64,000 bases of DNA from the NCBI RefSeq assembly GCF_003628305.1, contig NZ_RBZM01000003.1, positions 248,001 through 312,000 on the forward strand. Reading direction: 5' to 3'. Made by a program: the position numbers and the translations under genes. Every line of letters begins with the position of its first letter. Positions within the stretch are counted from its first letter, which is position 1. The DNA is from Cohnella endophytica. Lineage in GTDB: Bacteria; Bacillota; Bacilli; Paenibacillales; Paenibacillaceae. Below, in pieces: positions 54,053 through 63,765 of this stretch. The notes beneath the pieces were generated by a model, which worked only from the letters and a program-made list of their open reading frames with translations, was not told the DNA's origin and made no database searches.

Positions 54053-56755
54053 ATGAAGCGAAAGATTAGCTTGTCAAAAAAGTTAGTTAGTTTCACGACG
54101 ATGTTGTTCTTATTTATCTCTTCTTTAGGTTTTGCTGCTCCTCCTACATTTGCGGCCCAGGCAACGTATTACGTAGATCCTGTGAACGGAAGCGATACGA
54201 ATGCGGGAACATCGACATCGACCGCATTCAAGACGATTACCAAAGCTCAATCAGTTGTTCGAACAGTGAACACCAATATGACGGATGACATTATCGTTAA
54301 CCTACGTGGGGGAACGTACAATCTGACAAGTACGATTAATTTCACGAATGCTGATTCCGGAACAAACAATCATAACGTCATTTATCAAGCTTACAATAAT
54401 GAGGTTCCGCTGCTGAGCGGAGGACAGAGCATTACAGGTTGGACTGCAGTCGGCAATGGGCAATACAAGGCATCGATCGGCGCTCTTAACTTCCGTCAAC
54501 TCTACGTGAACGGAGTGAGAGCGAATAGGGCTCGAATGCCGAAGAAAGGCTCGAATTATCAACTGCAGGCAGTTGACAAGACAAATCAAAAGTTGACGAT
54601 TAACAGTAGCCAAATCACCAACTGGGCAAATTTCGGTCAGGTGGAGATGGTGCTGGAATCACAATGGGGCGAAAGCTATTTGCGACTCTCTTCATATACG
54701 GTAAGCGGCACCAATGCCAACGTTTCTTTCGGGAGTACGGAATCCGCCATTCTCTTCGTCAGACCCTATCCGATATTAAATGCGGGATCACCTTTCTATT
54801 TCGAGAATGCTTACGAGTTCTTAACAGAGCCGGGAGAATATTACGTCAATACGGCGACACAAACGGTCTATTATTTGCCACGTACCGGCGAGTCGATGGC
54901 TACGTCTGACGTGAAGGCTCCGGTGCTGGATACGTTGCTAAATATTCAAGGAACATCGGTCAGCAGTCCTTTGAAAAATATACAATTCCAGGGCATTACC
55001 TTCGCGTATACGACTTGGATGTACCCATCATCGAACGGAATGCTGAATGCACAAGGCGGTAATTACAATTTATCGGCAAACGCATCCAATCAGCAATACG
55101 TCGCGAGACCGCCGGCAGCGGTGTACGCCGCCAATGCAGACAATCTCCTTTTCCAAGCAAATACGTTCTATCACATAGGTTCCACAGCTCTTGATCTACA
55201 TCATGCCGTTCACAACAGCTCCGTTCTTGGAAATCTAATTACGGACATTTCAGGCAATGGAATTATGGTCGGTAAATTCTCTGATCCGACGGTGGAATAC
55301 CACACCGTTTATAATCCGCCAACGACCCCCGCTGGAGAGAGCGCGTTGGAAGTCAATTCGGGGATTACGGTGAACGACAATTACATTAATCAGGTAGGTC
55401 AGGATTATTACGGGACGGCCGGTATCAACGCGGGCTTCGTCAAGAGTACGATAATTAATCACAACGATATCTCGGACGTTCCTTGGGCGGGCATAAGCTT
55501 GGGCTGGGGTTGGACGAGCGCTGCTAATGCCTTGGGCAGCAATCAAGTCAGCTACAACAACATTCATAATGCGGTGAACGAGCTGTGTGACACGGGAGGA
55601 ATCTATCACCTTTCCAACGATCCGGGAACCGTATTCAATGGAAATTATATTCATGATATTATCCGAACGCCATATTCATGCGGTTCTGCCGTTGCGGGGA
55701 TATATACCGATGAAGGCTCCAACAACATGACTCTTTCCAATAACGTCCTCGCGAACACAAACAATTTCATACAGCAGAACGCCAACGGTTCGAGCATGAC
55801 CTTAACTAACAATCTTACAACCGGTGCTACCGTAATCGGAGCAGCGGGACTAGAGTCGGCGTACTTGGGCTTACGAACGAAGCTCAATTTGGCTTTCGGC
55901 AAGACTGTCACTTCGTCTTCCGTGTATGGAATCAGCGATCTCGCAACAAACGCATTGGATAATAACACGGCAACGGGTTGGTCACCGCTTGCGACCGATA
56001 CTGCAGCCTGGTGGCAGGTCGATCTGGGTCAAGCTTATAAGCTTAGTCAGTTCTCGTTGACGACAAGACAAGGCTTGGATCAACCAGGAACTCGCAACAA
56101 TTTCGAGATCCGAGCCTCTAACGATGCTTCCTTCGCAACCTATACCGTTATTGGCAGACAAGATAACACGGCGTTAACTTACGGCTCTACGCTAACAGGT
56201 GATGTTACCAATCGAACTCCATTCAGATACATTCGAGTGGCGAAGACGGACGGACAATATTTCTATATTACCGAATTCAGCGTAATTGGAGCCGGAGGGT
56301 CAATTGCTCAACCTCTTGCCCTGCCCGGATTCAATCCAGCGACTTATTACAAAATAACTAATCAGAACAGCGGATTGGTTCTCGATATTTATAACAATTC
56401 AACTTCCGATGGAGGAATCGCAGACCAATGGGCATCAAATGGAGGTAATAATCAGCAATGGCAAATCCAGAGCGTCAGCGGCAATCTATATAAAATCGTG
56501 AATCGGAACAGCGGCAAAGCTCTGGAGGTCCCGAACGGCTCTTATAATAGAGGAGTTCAGCTTTCTCAATATACGTATAATGGGAATAACAATCAACTTT
56601 GGTATTTCGATTATAATTCAAGCGGGCAGTATGTCATAAGGAGCTTTAAATCCAACCAAGCAATGGACGTTTATGCAAACTCCACAACGAACGGTGGAGT
56701 CGTTGATCAATGGGGTTATTTCAACCAGAGCAATCAAAATTGGACGATAAATTAA
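54053..56755 (+). CDS. Secreted parallel beta-helix glycosidase (GH141-like) with discoidin and ricin-type domains
   Basis: This 900-residue protein has a signal peptide (MLFLFISSLGFAAPPTFA), then TYYVDPVNGSDTNAGTSTST, IIVNLRGGTYNLTSTI, VPLLSGGQSITGWTAV and FRQLYVNGVRANRARMPKKG. This string is typical of GH141 and related right-handed beta-helix enzymes, which include an alpha-L-fucosidase acting on pectin and a xylanase. The helix runs to ~600. A discoidin domain (~605-745: LNLAFGKTVTSSSVYGISDL) and a ricin-type beta-trefoil (~765-900: QNSGLVLDIYNNS, three repeats with QW or LW) follow as glycan-binding modules. ATG 54053 is chosen over GTG 54050 for spacing to AAAGGAG. Substrate is inferred from neighbours. 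Confidence 0.7.
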   Translation: MKRKISLSKKLVSFTTMLFLFISSLGFAAPPTFAAQATYYVDPVNGSDTNAGTSTSTAFKTITKAQSVVRTVNTNMTDDIIVNLRGGTYNLTSTINFTNADSGTNNHNVIYQAYNNEVPLLSGGQSITGWTAVGNGQYKASIGALNFRQLYVNGVRANRARMPKKGSNYQLQAVDKTNQKLTINSSQITNWANFGQVEMVLESQWGESYLRLSSYTVSGTNANVSFGSTESAILFVRPYPILNAGSPFYFENAYEFLTEPGEYYVNTATQTVYYLPRTGESMATSDVKAPVLDTLLNIQGTSVSSPLKNIQFQGITFAYTTWMYPSSNGMLNAQGGNYNLSANASNQQYVARPPAAVYAANADNLLFQANTFYHIGSTALDLHHAVHNSSVLGNLITDISGNGIMVGKFSDPTVEYHTVYNPPTTPAGESALEVNSGITVNDNYINQVGQDYYGTAGINAGFVKSTIINHNDISDVPWAGISLGWGWTSAANALGSNQVSYNNIHNAVNELCDTGGIYHLSNDPGTVFNGNYIHDIIRTPYSCGSAVAGIYTDEGSNNMTLSNNVLANTNNFIQQNANGSSMTLTNNLTTGATVIGAAGLESAYLGLRTKLNLAFGKTVTSSSVYGISDLATNALDNNTATGWSPLATDTAAWWQVDLGQAYKLSQFSLTTRQGLDQPGTRNNFEIRASNDASFATYTVIGRQDNTALTYGSTLTGDVTNRTPFRYIRVAKTDGQYFYITEFSVIGAGGSIAQPLALPGFNPATYYKITNQNSGLVLDIYNNSTSDGGIADQWASNGGNNQQWQIQSVSGNLYKIVNRNSGKALEVPNGSYNRGVQLSQYTYNGNNNQLWYFDYNSSGQYVIRSFKSNQAMDVYANSTTNGGVVDQWGYFNQSNQNWTIN

Positions 56756-56769
56756 TTCAGTAATCAAGT

Positions 56770-56803
56770 GGGAGACTTACCGGTTATCCGGGCAGTCTCC
56801 CTT
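56770..56803 (+). terminator. Terminator of the beta-helix protein gene
   Basis: GGGAGACT pairs with AGTCTCCC around a 16-nt loop, followed by TTTCCC. Confidence 0.75.
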
Positions 56804-56933
56804 TCCCACGTCATACAGATCTACAGAAATTGAAGAGAAATCTATAATAATAGAAGTGATTGGTCAGAAGGTTTCAACCGAGGAAAAGTCGAATGATGTC
56901 AGTATATGATCCAAAAAGGACGGAGTGGCAGCT

Positions 56934-58778
56934 ATGATCATCAGAAGTCTTTTGAAGCCTTTCAAACGAAGTTTGTTCCTTAAACTGATTCTGTTCAACA
57001 CGATCATGATTACCCTAACGATATCGGTGTCGGGTTATCTCATTATCAACAACATGTCCAAAGTACTTCAGGACAAGGAAATCAAGTTCGAAGGCGAAGC
57101 GCTTAAGAAATTGCAAAGCTATACGGCCGACGAGTACGATAAGATATTCAAAATCGTCTTCCAGATGAATTACCCGGGCGGAGTGGGGGAAGTTCTTGCG
57201 GTAACTGGGAATTTACAAGATAAGCTCTACTCCAACGACAATAACATTCGCAGAATTAAGGACTACCTAAGTACGATTTGTAGCTATGATGAGAATATCA
57301 CTGACTTTATCGTCGTGACTAACGATAGCACGGTATTCTATGATACTGGCTTACCTAAGCAAGGAAGAACTGCGGTGGCCAGCTATCCATTCCTTGAAGA
57401 TCCGACGATTGAGGATGTTAGGGACAATAAGATATTCATTAAAGCAATCAGGGACAACCCCTCCCGTTACATTCATAAAGGAAGCGACGACGTAGTCTCT
57501 TTCGTCGGCAACATCTATGATCCGGCCCATATCGAAAAAAAACAATCAGTAGGGGCTTATATTATTAACGTGTCGCTGCACAAATTTTACAATTCCTATA
57601 TGGAATACGAGAGTAGCGTAAAAGGGGATTTCGTCATTTCTAACGATGAAGGGAACGTGTTGTTCAGCTCGAACAATAATTTTACGTTAGACAATGGCAT
57701 TAATCTTTCTACAGCAGTAAAACTTATGTCCAAGCAGCCGAACGAGGTCAAGCTCTTAGGCAAACGTTATATCTATCACCGGATGGAGGTAGGCTCCACG
57801 CCACTTAGCGTAACCAACTATATTCCGAAGGATTTGCTCTGGGAGTATGGAAAGAGGAGCATTTGGGAGGTGTTTTGGGTATTGCTCGCATCGCTCGCAA
57901 CAACGCTCGTGCTCTTATCTTTCATCGCCTATGTGTATTCCAATCGAATTAATTTATTAGTGAAATATATGAAGCGAATCAAGGAGGGTAATTTCACATC
58001 GCGAGTCCATCTTCGGTCTGAGGATGAGATCGGGAAGCTCGCCGTTGAATTCAACGATATGAGCCAGAAGCTGAGCGATTATATCGAGCGCGTTTATTCT
58101 GCAGAGATCGAGCAGAAGAGTGCTGAGATCAATGCATTGCAAGCACAGGTTAATCCTCATTTCCTATACAACACACTTGAGAGTATTCGTATGCAAGCAC
58201 TGAAGGAGCACAATCCGAATATTGCCGAAATGATATCTCAGTTGGGTAATCTGTTCCGTTGGAGTGTGAAGACGAGCAACAAGGTCGTCGAGATGGAGCA
58301 GGAGGTCTATTACATTACGACCTATCTAGAGCTTCAGAAAATGCGCTTCAAGGATAGATTGAATGTGGATATTAATATAGCACAAGAGGTAATGCGTTTA
58401 GGAATCCCCAAGCTACTTCTGCAGCCTCTGATAGAAAATGTATTCGTTCATGCCATTGGAGACGGTGCAGAAAAATTAAGCATTCTGATCAAAGGAACAA
58501 GGCATGACGCTAATGTCATCATCACCATTCAAGATAATGGATCCGGGTTCGATAGTTCCACCTTAGCAAGGACGCAAAAGCAAATGGCAGGTTTAATCTT
58601 TGACGAAGATACGCATATTGGCATAGCCAACGTGAATAGCAGAATAAGACTTATTTTTGGCAAAGCTTATGGCTTGTTCATTGATAGCGTCGAAGGTTTC
58701 GGAACGACTATACAACTCAGATTTCCAGCCATGACGACGAGGGAGATGCAATCTCATGTACAAAATACTCATCGTTGA
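56934..58778 (+). CDS. YesM-type sensor histidine kinase, importer D
   Basis: This 614-residue kinase has a first membrane segment (LFNTIMITLTISVSGYLIIN), a sensor region to ~300, a second segment (VFWVLLASLATTLVLLSFIA), HAMP (YMKRIKEGNFTSRVHLRSED), and VNPHFLYNTL with phospho-accepting His409. LLLQPLIENVFVHAI and DNGSGFDSS are ATPase motifs. ATG 56934 follows CGGAG by 9 nt; GTG 56925 is less well placed. It overlaps the regulator gene by 23 nt. Confidence 0.9.
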   Translation: MIIRSLLKPFKRSLFLKLILFNTIMITLTISVSGYLIINNMSKVLQDKEIKFEGEALKKLQSYTADEYDKIFKIVFQMNYPGGVGEVLAVTGNLQDKLYSNDNNIRRIKDYLSTICSYDENITDFIVVTNDSTVFYDTGLPKQGRTAVASYPFLEDPTIEDVRDNKIFIKAIRDNPSRYIHKGSDDVVSFVGNIYDPAHIEKKQSVGAYIINVSLHKFYNSYMEYESSVKGDFVISNDEGNVLFSSNNNFTLDNGINLSTAVKLMSKQPNEVKLLGKRYIYHRMEVGSTPLSVTNYIPKDLLWEYGKRSIWEVFWVLLASLATTLVLLSFIAYVYSNRINLLVKYMKRIKEGNFTSRVHLRSEDEIGKLAVEFNDMSQKLSDYIERVYSAEIEQKSAEINALQAQVNPHFLYNTLESIRMQALKEHNPNIAEMISQLGNLFRWSVKTSNKVVEMEQEVYYITTYLELQKMRFKDRLNVDINIAQEVMRLGIPKLLLQPLIENVFVHAIGDGAEKLSILIKGTRHDANVIITIQDNGSGFDSSTLARTQKQMAGLIFDEDTHIGIANVNSRIRLIFGKAYGLFIDSVEGFGTTIQLRFPAMTTREMQSHVQNTHR

Positions 58779-60342
58779 CGATGAAGAAGCCATTCGTGAA
58801 GGGCTATCTTTTTTAATAGATTGGGAAGAGTACAATGCACAGATCATTGGTGTTGCATCCAATGGCAAAGAAGCGCTGGAGTTCATTCAAACATATAAAC
58901 CGCATATCGTCATTACCGACATTAGGATGCCGACAATGGACGGTCTGGAGCTCATGAAGCTTCTTCATAGGGAGCAGAACGTGATCAGAGTCATTATCTT
59001 GAGCGGTTTCGATGATTTCAATTATGTGAAGGAAGCGATGAGGTTCGGTGCGGAGAACTATCTGCTGAAGCCTGTGGACAAGGAAGAGTTATCCAACTCC
59101 GTTAAAGAAATCATAATCAGCCTAGAAAGCAAGCGACACTCGCTGTTGAACGAAAGAGAGGGCTTGCAGGTCCTTCGAAATAATACGTTAAACCGAATTG
59201 TCAGTAACGATATCAGCATTAAGGAATATGGGGAAAAGGCAGATTTCTTAGGTATCGATCTTAATTTCGATATTCTCCAAGCGGCGGTCATCGAGCTGGG
59301 ATTCGATTCCCGAACGAAGACTGCCGGTTCCAACCCCGATTTCCGCTGGATGAGATTCGCTTCTTTCAATATTTGCGAAGAGATCGTAAGGGAGAGGTCA
59401 AGCGGCATCGTATTTATTGATCCATCCGATCTCATCGTGATCCTGTTCAGACAACAACTGAGTCTATATCAGAATCAGAACGAGATCCATGGCATTCTTG
59501 CGGAATGCATGAGTCAGATCTCAAAGATTATTCGCACATCGTGCTTCTCAGCCGTGGGCTCCGAAGTCACATCCCACCGGGAGTTGGGATTGTCCTATCA
59601 ACAAGCGATTGAATGCTTAGACTTCAAGCTGGCATTAGGCTTGAACCGGACGGCGTTCCATTCTGAGACGCTTGGTCTGCAGTCGGCGAAATCGAGTAGT
59701 GAATTGTTGAAATTATCACAACTGGAAGATTGGGTCCGAATGAGGAATAAATCGGAGTATATAGCCTACATAACCGAGTTGTTCAATGGTGTTCAAAGTG
59801 AAGGAATGCTAACTCCGGGTCAAATCAAGGATATATTAATTGAGATTGTCATATCTTTATTGAATGTCACGAGAGAATATATCCCTGATGCCTCGCACAT
59901 TATCGATATTAACGAATTTACTCAGAAGCTTCATTCCGCCATTAATCTCAAAGAGTTGCTTGACGAAGTCGGTCATTTCGCAAGCGAAGCCATGGATCAA
60001 ATCCAAAATTCGATGCACCGTCAATTCAGTAAAATTGTTGCCGATGCGATAGCGCACGTCAAGGTCAATTATTATTCCACTGAAATATCGTTGAAGACTC
60101 TAGCCGTCACCTTGAACGTGAACTCGGCGTATTTAGGCCGGACCTTCAAGGAAGAGACTGGTGAGTTTTTCTCCGATTACTTATTGAAACTCCGAATGGA
60201 CAAGGCGAAGAGTTACTTGACGACGACTACGCTTAAGATCAACGAGATATCGGAGCTCATCGGCTTAATGAACAGCAATTATTTCTACACCGTGTTTAAG
60301 AAGTATACCGGACGGAGTCCGGGAGATTTCAGACAAGTATAA
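58756..60342 (+). CDS. YesN-type response regulator, importer D
   Basis: This 528-residue regulator has a receiver domain (YKILIVDDEEAI, Asp55 in VITDIRMPTMDG, LKPVD), a long middle region (~125-420), and a C-terminal AraC helix-turn-helix pair (LAVTLNVNSAYLGRTFKEET, ISELIGLMNSNYFYTVFKKY). It is coupled to the kinase by overlap and lies 129 nt before the importer D binding protein start, the same order as in operon C. Confidence 0.92.
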   Translation: MYKILIVDDEEAIREGLSFLIDWEEYNAQIIGVASNGKEALEFIQTYKPHIVITDIRMPTMDGLELMKLLHREQNVIRVIILSGFDDFNYVKEAMRFGAENYLLKPVDKEELSNSVKEIIISLESKRHSLLNEREGLQVLRNNTLNRIVSNDISIKEYGEKADFLGIDLNFDILQAAVIELGFDSRTKTAGSNPDFRWMRFASFNICEEIVRERSSGIVFIDPSDLIVILFRQQLSLYQNQNEIHGILAECMSQISKIIRTSCFSAVGSEVTSHRELGLSYQQAIECLDFKLALGLNRTAFHSETLGLQSAKSSSELLKLSQLEDWVRMRNKSEYIAYITELFNGVQSEGMLTPGQIKDILIEIVISLLNVTREYIPDASHIIDINEFTQKLHSAINLKELLDEVGHFASEAMDQIQNSMHRQFSKIVADAIAHVKVNYYSTEISLKTLAVTLNVNSAYLGRTFKEETGEFFSDYLLKLRMDKAKSYLTTTTLKINEISELIGLMNSNYFYTVFKKYTGRSPGDFRQV

Positions 60343-60471
60343 ACATTGGTGTCGGTTGTATAATTCGTGCAGTTGAGAGCGTATTCCTCCTGAATTACAC
60401 TAAATACAGATAGTAAGCCGCCGGTGGTTTCTTATCGATCATACACAGGATTTAATAGGGAGGATCATCAG

Positions 60472-61809
60472 TTGAAAAAATGGTTAAGCGTCATGGCGTG
60501 TTCTTTGGTTGCATTTACGATATTGGCAGGTTGCGGTTCGAACTCTAACAAAAATTCTTCGGCAAGCCCGGAAGCTGTATCCTCTTCTCCTGCGACGTCA
60601 GCTGCATCGGAAGCTCCGAAAGCAGATCCGGTTAAAATAAAATGGGCGATATTCGAGACGGACAACTTCACTGATGCACTCTGGCAGAGCATCATCGACT
60701 CATTTGAGAAGGAATACCCGGATATTCAAGTAGAAAAAGTACTCATGACCGGCGACAGCCGACCGCAATTCCTCAAGACCCTGCTTGCAGCTGGCAGTCT
60801 TCCAGACATAATGCTTGATCCGGCCGAATTAGCCAAAATCAAAGATGTCTTGGCACCAGTACCCGATGATCTATTAGCTAACTTCGAGGATGGGTCCGTA
60901 CCTGTTTTTAACAATCAGAAGGTACTTGTACCCGCTAGTAAACAATTACGCTCAGCTACGTATTACAATAAGAAAATGTTCGCCGATGCAGGAATTACCG
61001 ATGTTCCGAAGACTTGGGACGAATTCTTGGCGGCGTGCGAGAAGCTTAAAGCGAAAGGCATCACTCCACTTATTACTGCGGGTGCAAGCGATGTATGGGC
61101 GACTTCCTTTGGTTATTGGGTGAACGTCGTCAATCCGGAAGTTGAAGTTTGGAACGCGAACTTCAATGCCGATCTGAAGAGTGGCGCGGCGAAGTGGAAC
61201 AATCCGGTCATTACGGATGCCTTGCAAAAGTGGCAGGATTTGTACAAGAACGGGTATTTCGACAAAGGCTCGTTATCTTATAGCTATTCGCAAGCTTCCG
61301 CCGAATTTCAAAAGGGTAGAGCTGCTATGATGATGGATGGGTCATGGGTAGCTCCTTCGCTAGACAAAGGCAACCTGACTGACTTCGGAGTGTTCCAACA
61401 ACCGACGAAGGACGGAATCACGAGCTATTCGGCAGCCTTTAACTATATGGCAGTGTCTAACTCGTCCAAAAATAAAGATGCAGCCTTTAAATTCCTGAAG
61501 TACTTCCTAGTTGATAATAAGGACGTTTATCTGTCTTATATCAAAGCAGACGGCCTCTTGTCCTCGACCAAAGAGCCCGTTACTTATGAGATGGGACCTG
61601 TTCAAACCCAATTCGTCGACAGCCTAAAAGGTTTGAAGCTTGTCGACGAGATTACGAAGTTGCCGGGTGATAACGCGCTCCCTACTGGAATGGAAGATTT
61701 CACGCAGAAGTCTCTTCAATCTATTCTTGCTGGAGCACCTATCTCAAAAGAGCTAGATACGTGGGATGATCAATACAAGAAGCTATCGGCAGCGACAGCT
61801 GGAAATTAA
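60472..61809 (+). CDS. Sugar-binding lipoprotein, importer D, TTG start
   Basis: This 445-residue family 1 solute-binding protein starts at TTG 60472, 9 nt after GGGAGG, and then reads KKWLSVMACSLVAFTILAGC, a normal lipoprotein signal with lipobox LAGC (Cys about residue 21). A longer frame from GTG 60424 would put 16 unlikely residues before the signal. A linker (SASPEAVSSSPATSAASEAP) and VKIKWAIFETDNF follow. A weak cre-like TGAGAGCGTATTCC lies at 60374-60387. A terminator-like hairpin follows the gene. Confidence 0.9.
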   Translation: MKKWLSVMACSLVAFTILAGCGSNSNKNSSASPEAVSSSPATSAASEAPKADPVKIKWAIFETDNFTDALWQSIIDSFEKEYPDIQVEKVLMTGDSRPQFLKTLLAAGSLPDIMLDPAELAKIKDVLAPVPDDLLANFEDGSVPVFNNQKVLVPASKQLRSATYYNKKMFADAGITDVPKTWDEFLAACEKLKAKGITPLITAGASDVWATSFGYWVNVVNPEVEVWNANFNADLKSGAAKWNNPVITDALQKWQDLYKNGYFDKGSLSYSYSQASAEFQKGRAAMMMDGSWVAPSLDKGNLTDFGVFQQPTKDGITSYSAAFNYMAVSNSSKNKDAAFKFLKYFLVDNKDVYLSYIKADGLLSSTKEPVTYEMGPVQTQFVDSLKGLKLVDEITKLPGDNALPTGMEDFTQKSLQSILAGAPISKELDTWDDQYKKLSAATAGN

Positions 61810-61826
61810 GACTATAAAAAAAACAT

Positions 61827-61860
61827 GAAAATCCCAGTTCAAAAGCTGGGATTTTCTGTA
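61827..61860 (+). terminator. Hairpin after the importer D binding protein gene
   Basis: GAAAATCCCAG pairs perfectly with CTGGGATTTTC around a 7-nt loop, followed by TGTAT. It lies between binding protein and permeases, as in operons A and C. Confidence 0.75.
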
Positions 61861-61878
61861 TAAAGGGACTGGGAGAGC

Positions 61879-62745
61879 ATGGGGAAAAGATCAATCCTAT
61901 TCGCGTTACCTGCGTTTATTATCTACTCGGCATTACTGATCGTTCCGATCCTGTTGGCGTTCATGCTGAGCTTCACGTCATGGACAGGCTACGCAGCCAA
62001 CCCCATTCACTATGTGGGAATCGCAAACTTTATTGACCTGTGGAAGGATGAGAAGTTCCTTCATTCAATATGGGTTACGCTCCGTCTGGTCCTCGTCGTG
62101 ACTCTTGGATCCAATGCGCTAGGCCTTATCTTTGCTCTCTTATTGAATAAAAGCGGAAAGCTGACAAATGTGTTCAGATCGGTGTTCTTCGTGCCGTTCG
62201 TCTTCAGCACTGTGGCCGTATCCTTCATCTGGAGTTCAATTATTTCGTATACAGGCGTCATTAACTATTTACTTGGAGTCGTTGGACTAGAAACTTGGCA
62301 AACCGACTTCATCGGAAATGCGAATCACGCGATCTGGAGCATCTCTATTATAGAAATTTGGAAGACGGTCGGCTTCAACATGGTCATCTATTTAGCCGCC
62401 TTGCAGACGGTTCCTGCGGAATTATACGAAGCTTGTACGATTGACGGAGGAAACGCGCGGAATAAGTTTCGTCACGTAACTTTGCCCATGATTGTCCCAG
62501 GTATTTCAATCAGCGTGCTGATGAGTGTTATCAACGAGATGAAACAGTTCGATCTCGTTAAGGTGATAACCGATGGAGGTCCTGGTTCAGGGACGGAGAC
62601 GATCGCCTACCACATTATCTCTCAAGCCTTCGGTTACAATTTATTAGGGTATTCTTCTGCGATTGCTCTCGTGCTGTTCGTTGCTGTTGTTCTCGTATCC
62701 ATTGCGCACCTCTCTATTACTCGAAGATTCGAGGTGGAAAGCTAA
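61879..62745 (+). CDS. CUT1 permease (MalF-like), importer D
   Basis: This 288-residue protein has six membrane segments (ILFALPAFIIYSALLIVPIL first), the EAA loop EACTIDGGNARNKFRHVTLP (Cys and GG replace the usual AA and GA) and the TDGGPGSGTETIAYH motif. It starts behind AAGGGACTGGGAGAGC and its TAA overlaps the next ATG (TAATG). Confidence 0.9.
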   Translation: MGKRSILFALPAFIIYSALLIVPILLAFMLSFTSWTGYAANPIHYVGIANFIDLWKDEKFLHSIWVTLRLVLVVTLGSNALGLIFALLLNKSGKLTNVFRSVFFVPFVFSTVAVSFIWSSIISYTGVINYLLGVVGLETWQTDFIGNANHAIWSISIIEIWKTVGFNMVIYLAALQTVPAELYEACTIDGGNARNKFRHVTLPMIVPGISISVLMSVINEMKQFDLVKVITDGGPGSGTETIAYHIISQAFGYNLLGYSSAIALVLFVAVVLVSIAHLSITRRFEVES

Positions 62746-63566
62746 TGCGGGCAGGGAGAAGTACTTTCTTCATTCGAATGATTCTATTAGTATCGGTCGT
62801 TCTCTATGCGATTCCGCTCTACCTATCCATCGTCAATATATTTAAGACGACCGATCAAATTACCTTAAATCCTTTTGCAATACCTTCGAGTCTGAACTTA
62901 GATAACTTGACTTATGTCCTGAACAACCCGAATGTCCATTTATACAAGATGTACCTAAATACGTTAATCATTGCGGTTTCTGCAACTCTTTTGACATTGC
63001 TCTTTACGGCTATGGCTGCGTTCTATACCTCTAGGTCTTCGGGGAAGCTATCTGGCATTCTGCATGTCTACTTCATCATGGGTATCATGGTTCCATACGC
63101 CATTGTGTATATCCCGTTAGTAATTATCTTTCGTGACTTTCATCTGATCGGAACACTTCACGGATTGATTCTGGTATTCATCTCCGGCAATATTCCGTTT
63201 GCCTTCTTCATGTATCATGGTTTCATGAAGACAGCCCCTAGAGAGTTAGAGGAGTCGGCAGCGATTGATGGCGCGGGGCAATTTCGGACGTTCTGGCAAA
63301 TTATTTTCCCCTTACTGAAGCCTTGTACGACGACAACGGCCATCTTCATCGGTTTATCGATGTGGAACGACTTCCTAACGCCGCTGTTGATTGGGCAAGT
63401 GCATACGATCACTCTCGGCATCTATACCGCAATCGGGCCGCACTCCACGAACTGGGGGCAAATGTTTGCTTTTGTGTTCTTCGGGACATTCCCTGTAGTA
63501 GTGGCTTATCTCTTCGCTCAGAAGCAGTTCGTTAGCGGACTTACTGCTGGGGCTTTGAAGGGTTGA
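62745..63566 (+). CDS. CUT1 permease (MalG-like), importer D
   Basis: This 273-residue protein has six membrane segments (FFIRMILLVSVVLYAIPLYL first), the EAA loop EESAAIDGAGQFRTFWQIIF and the tail KQFVSGLTAGALKG. It is coupled to the partner permease by a one-base overlap and closes operon D. Confidence 0.9.
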   Translation: MRAGRSTFFIRMILLVSVVLYAIPLYLSIVNIFKTTDQITLNPFAIPSSLNLDNLTYVLNNPNVHLYKMYLNTLIIAVSATLLTLLFTAMAAFYTSRSSGKLSGILHVYFIMGIMVPYAIVYIPLVIIFRDFHLIGTLHGLILVFISGNIPFAFFMYHGFMKTAPRELEESAAIDGAGQFRTFWQIIFPLLKPCTTTTAIFIGLSMWNDFLTPLLIGQVHTITLGIYTAIGPHSTNWGQMFAFVFFGTFPVVVAYLFAQKQFVSGLTAGALKG

Positions 63567-63599
63567 AAAAGTTTGTATATATGCAAATCATATAACAAG

Positions 63600-63686
63600 T
63601 CGTTTACGGTTGAATTGCTAAAAACTCCTGAAACTCCTCCATCAGAAATTAAGAAAGCCGAGGCGTATCCAGCGGAGGTTAAATAA
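63600..63686 (+). pseudogene. C-terminal coding fossil of unknown gene
   Basis: An open stretch reads FTVELLKTPETPPSEIKKAE then AYPAEVK and TAA. It looks like a real protein end (repeated Pro and charged residues) but has no start or upstream frame. I do not recognise the family. Confidence 0.35.
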
Positions 63687-63706
63687 ACTTACAAATTGCA
63701 TGACGT

Positions 63707-63738
63707 GAAGATCAGACCGAGAATTAGGCCTGGTCTTC
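63707..63738 (+). terminator. Terminator downstream of operon D
   Basis: GAAGATCAG pairs with CTGGTCTTC (one G-T pair) around a 14-nt loop. Confidence 0.6.
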
Positions 63739-63740
63739 GG

Positions 63741-63765
63741 GTCTGCCAAATCTTTTGTGTAAACT
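63741..63765. repeat. Solo IS256-like terminal repeat
   Basis: GTCTGCCAAATCTTTTGTGT followed by AAACT closely matches the IS256 left end at 5820-5844 (GTCTGTAAAATAGTTTGTGT then AAACT). No transposase follows. Confidence 0.55.

Noticed and set aside
60374..60387. cre box before importer D
   Set aside because: TGAGAGCGTATTCC has at least two mismatches to the consensus; mentioned only as weak.
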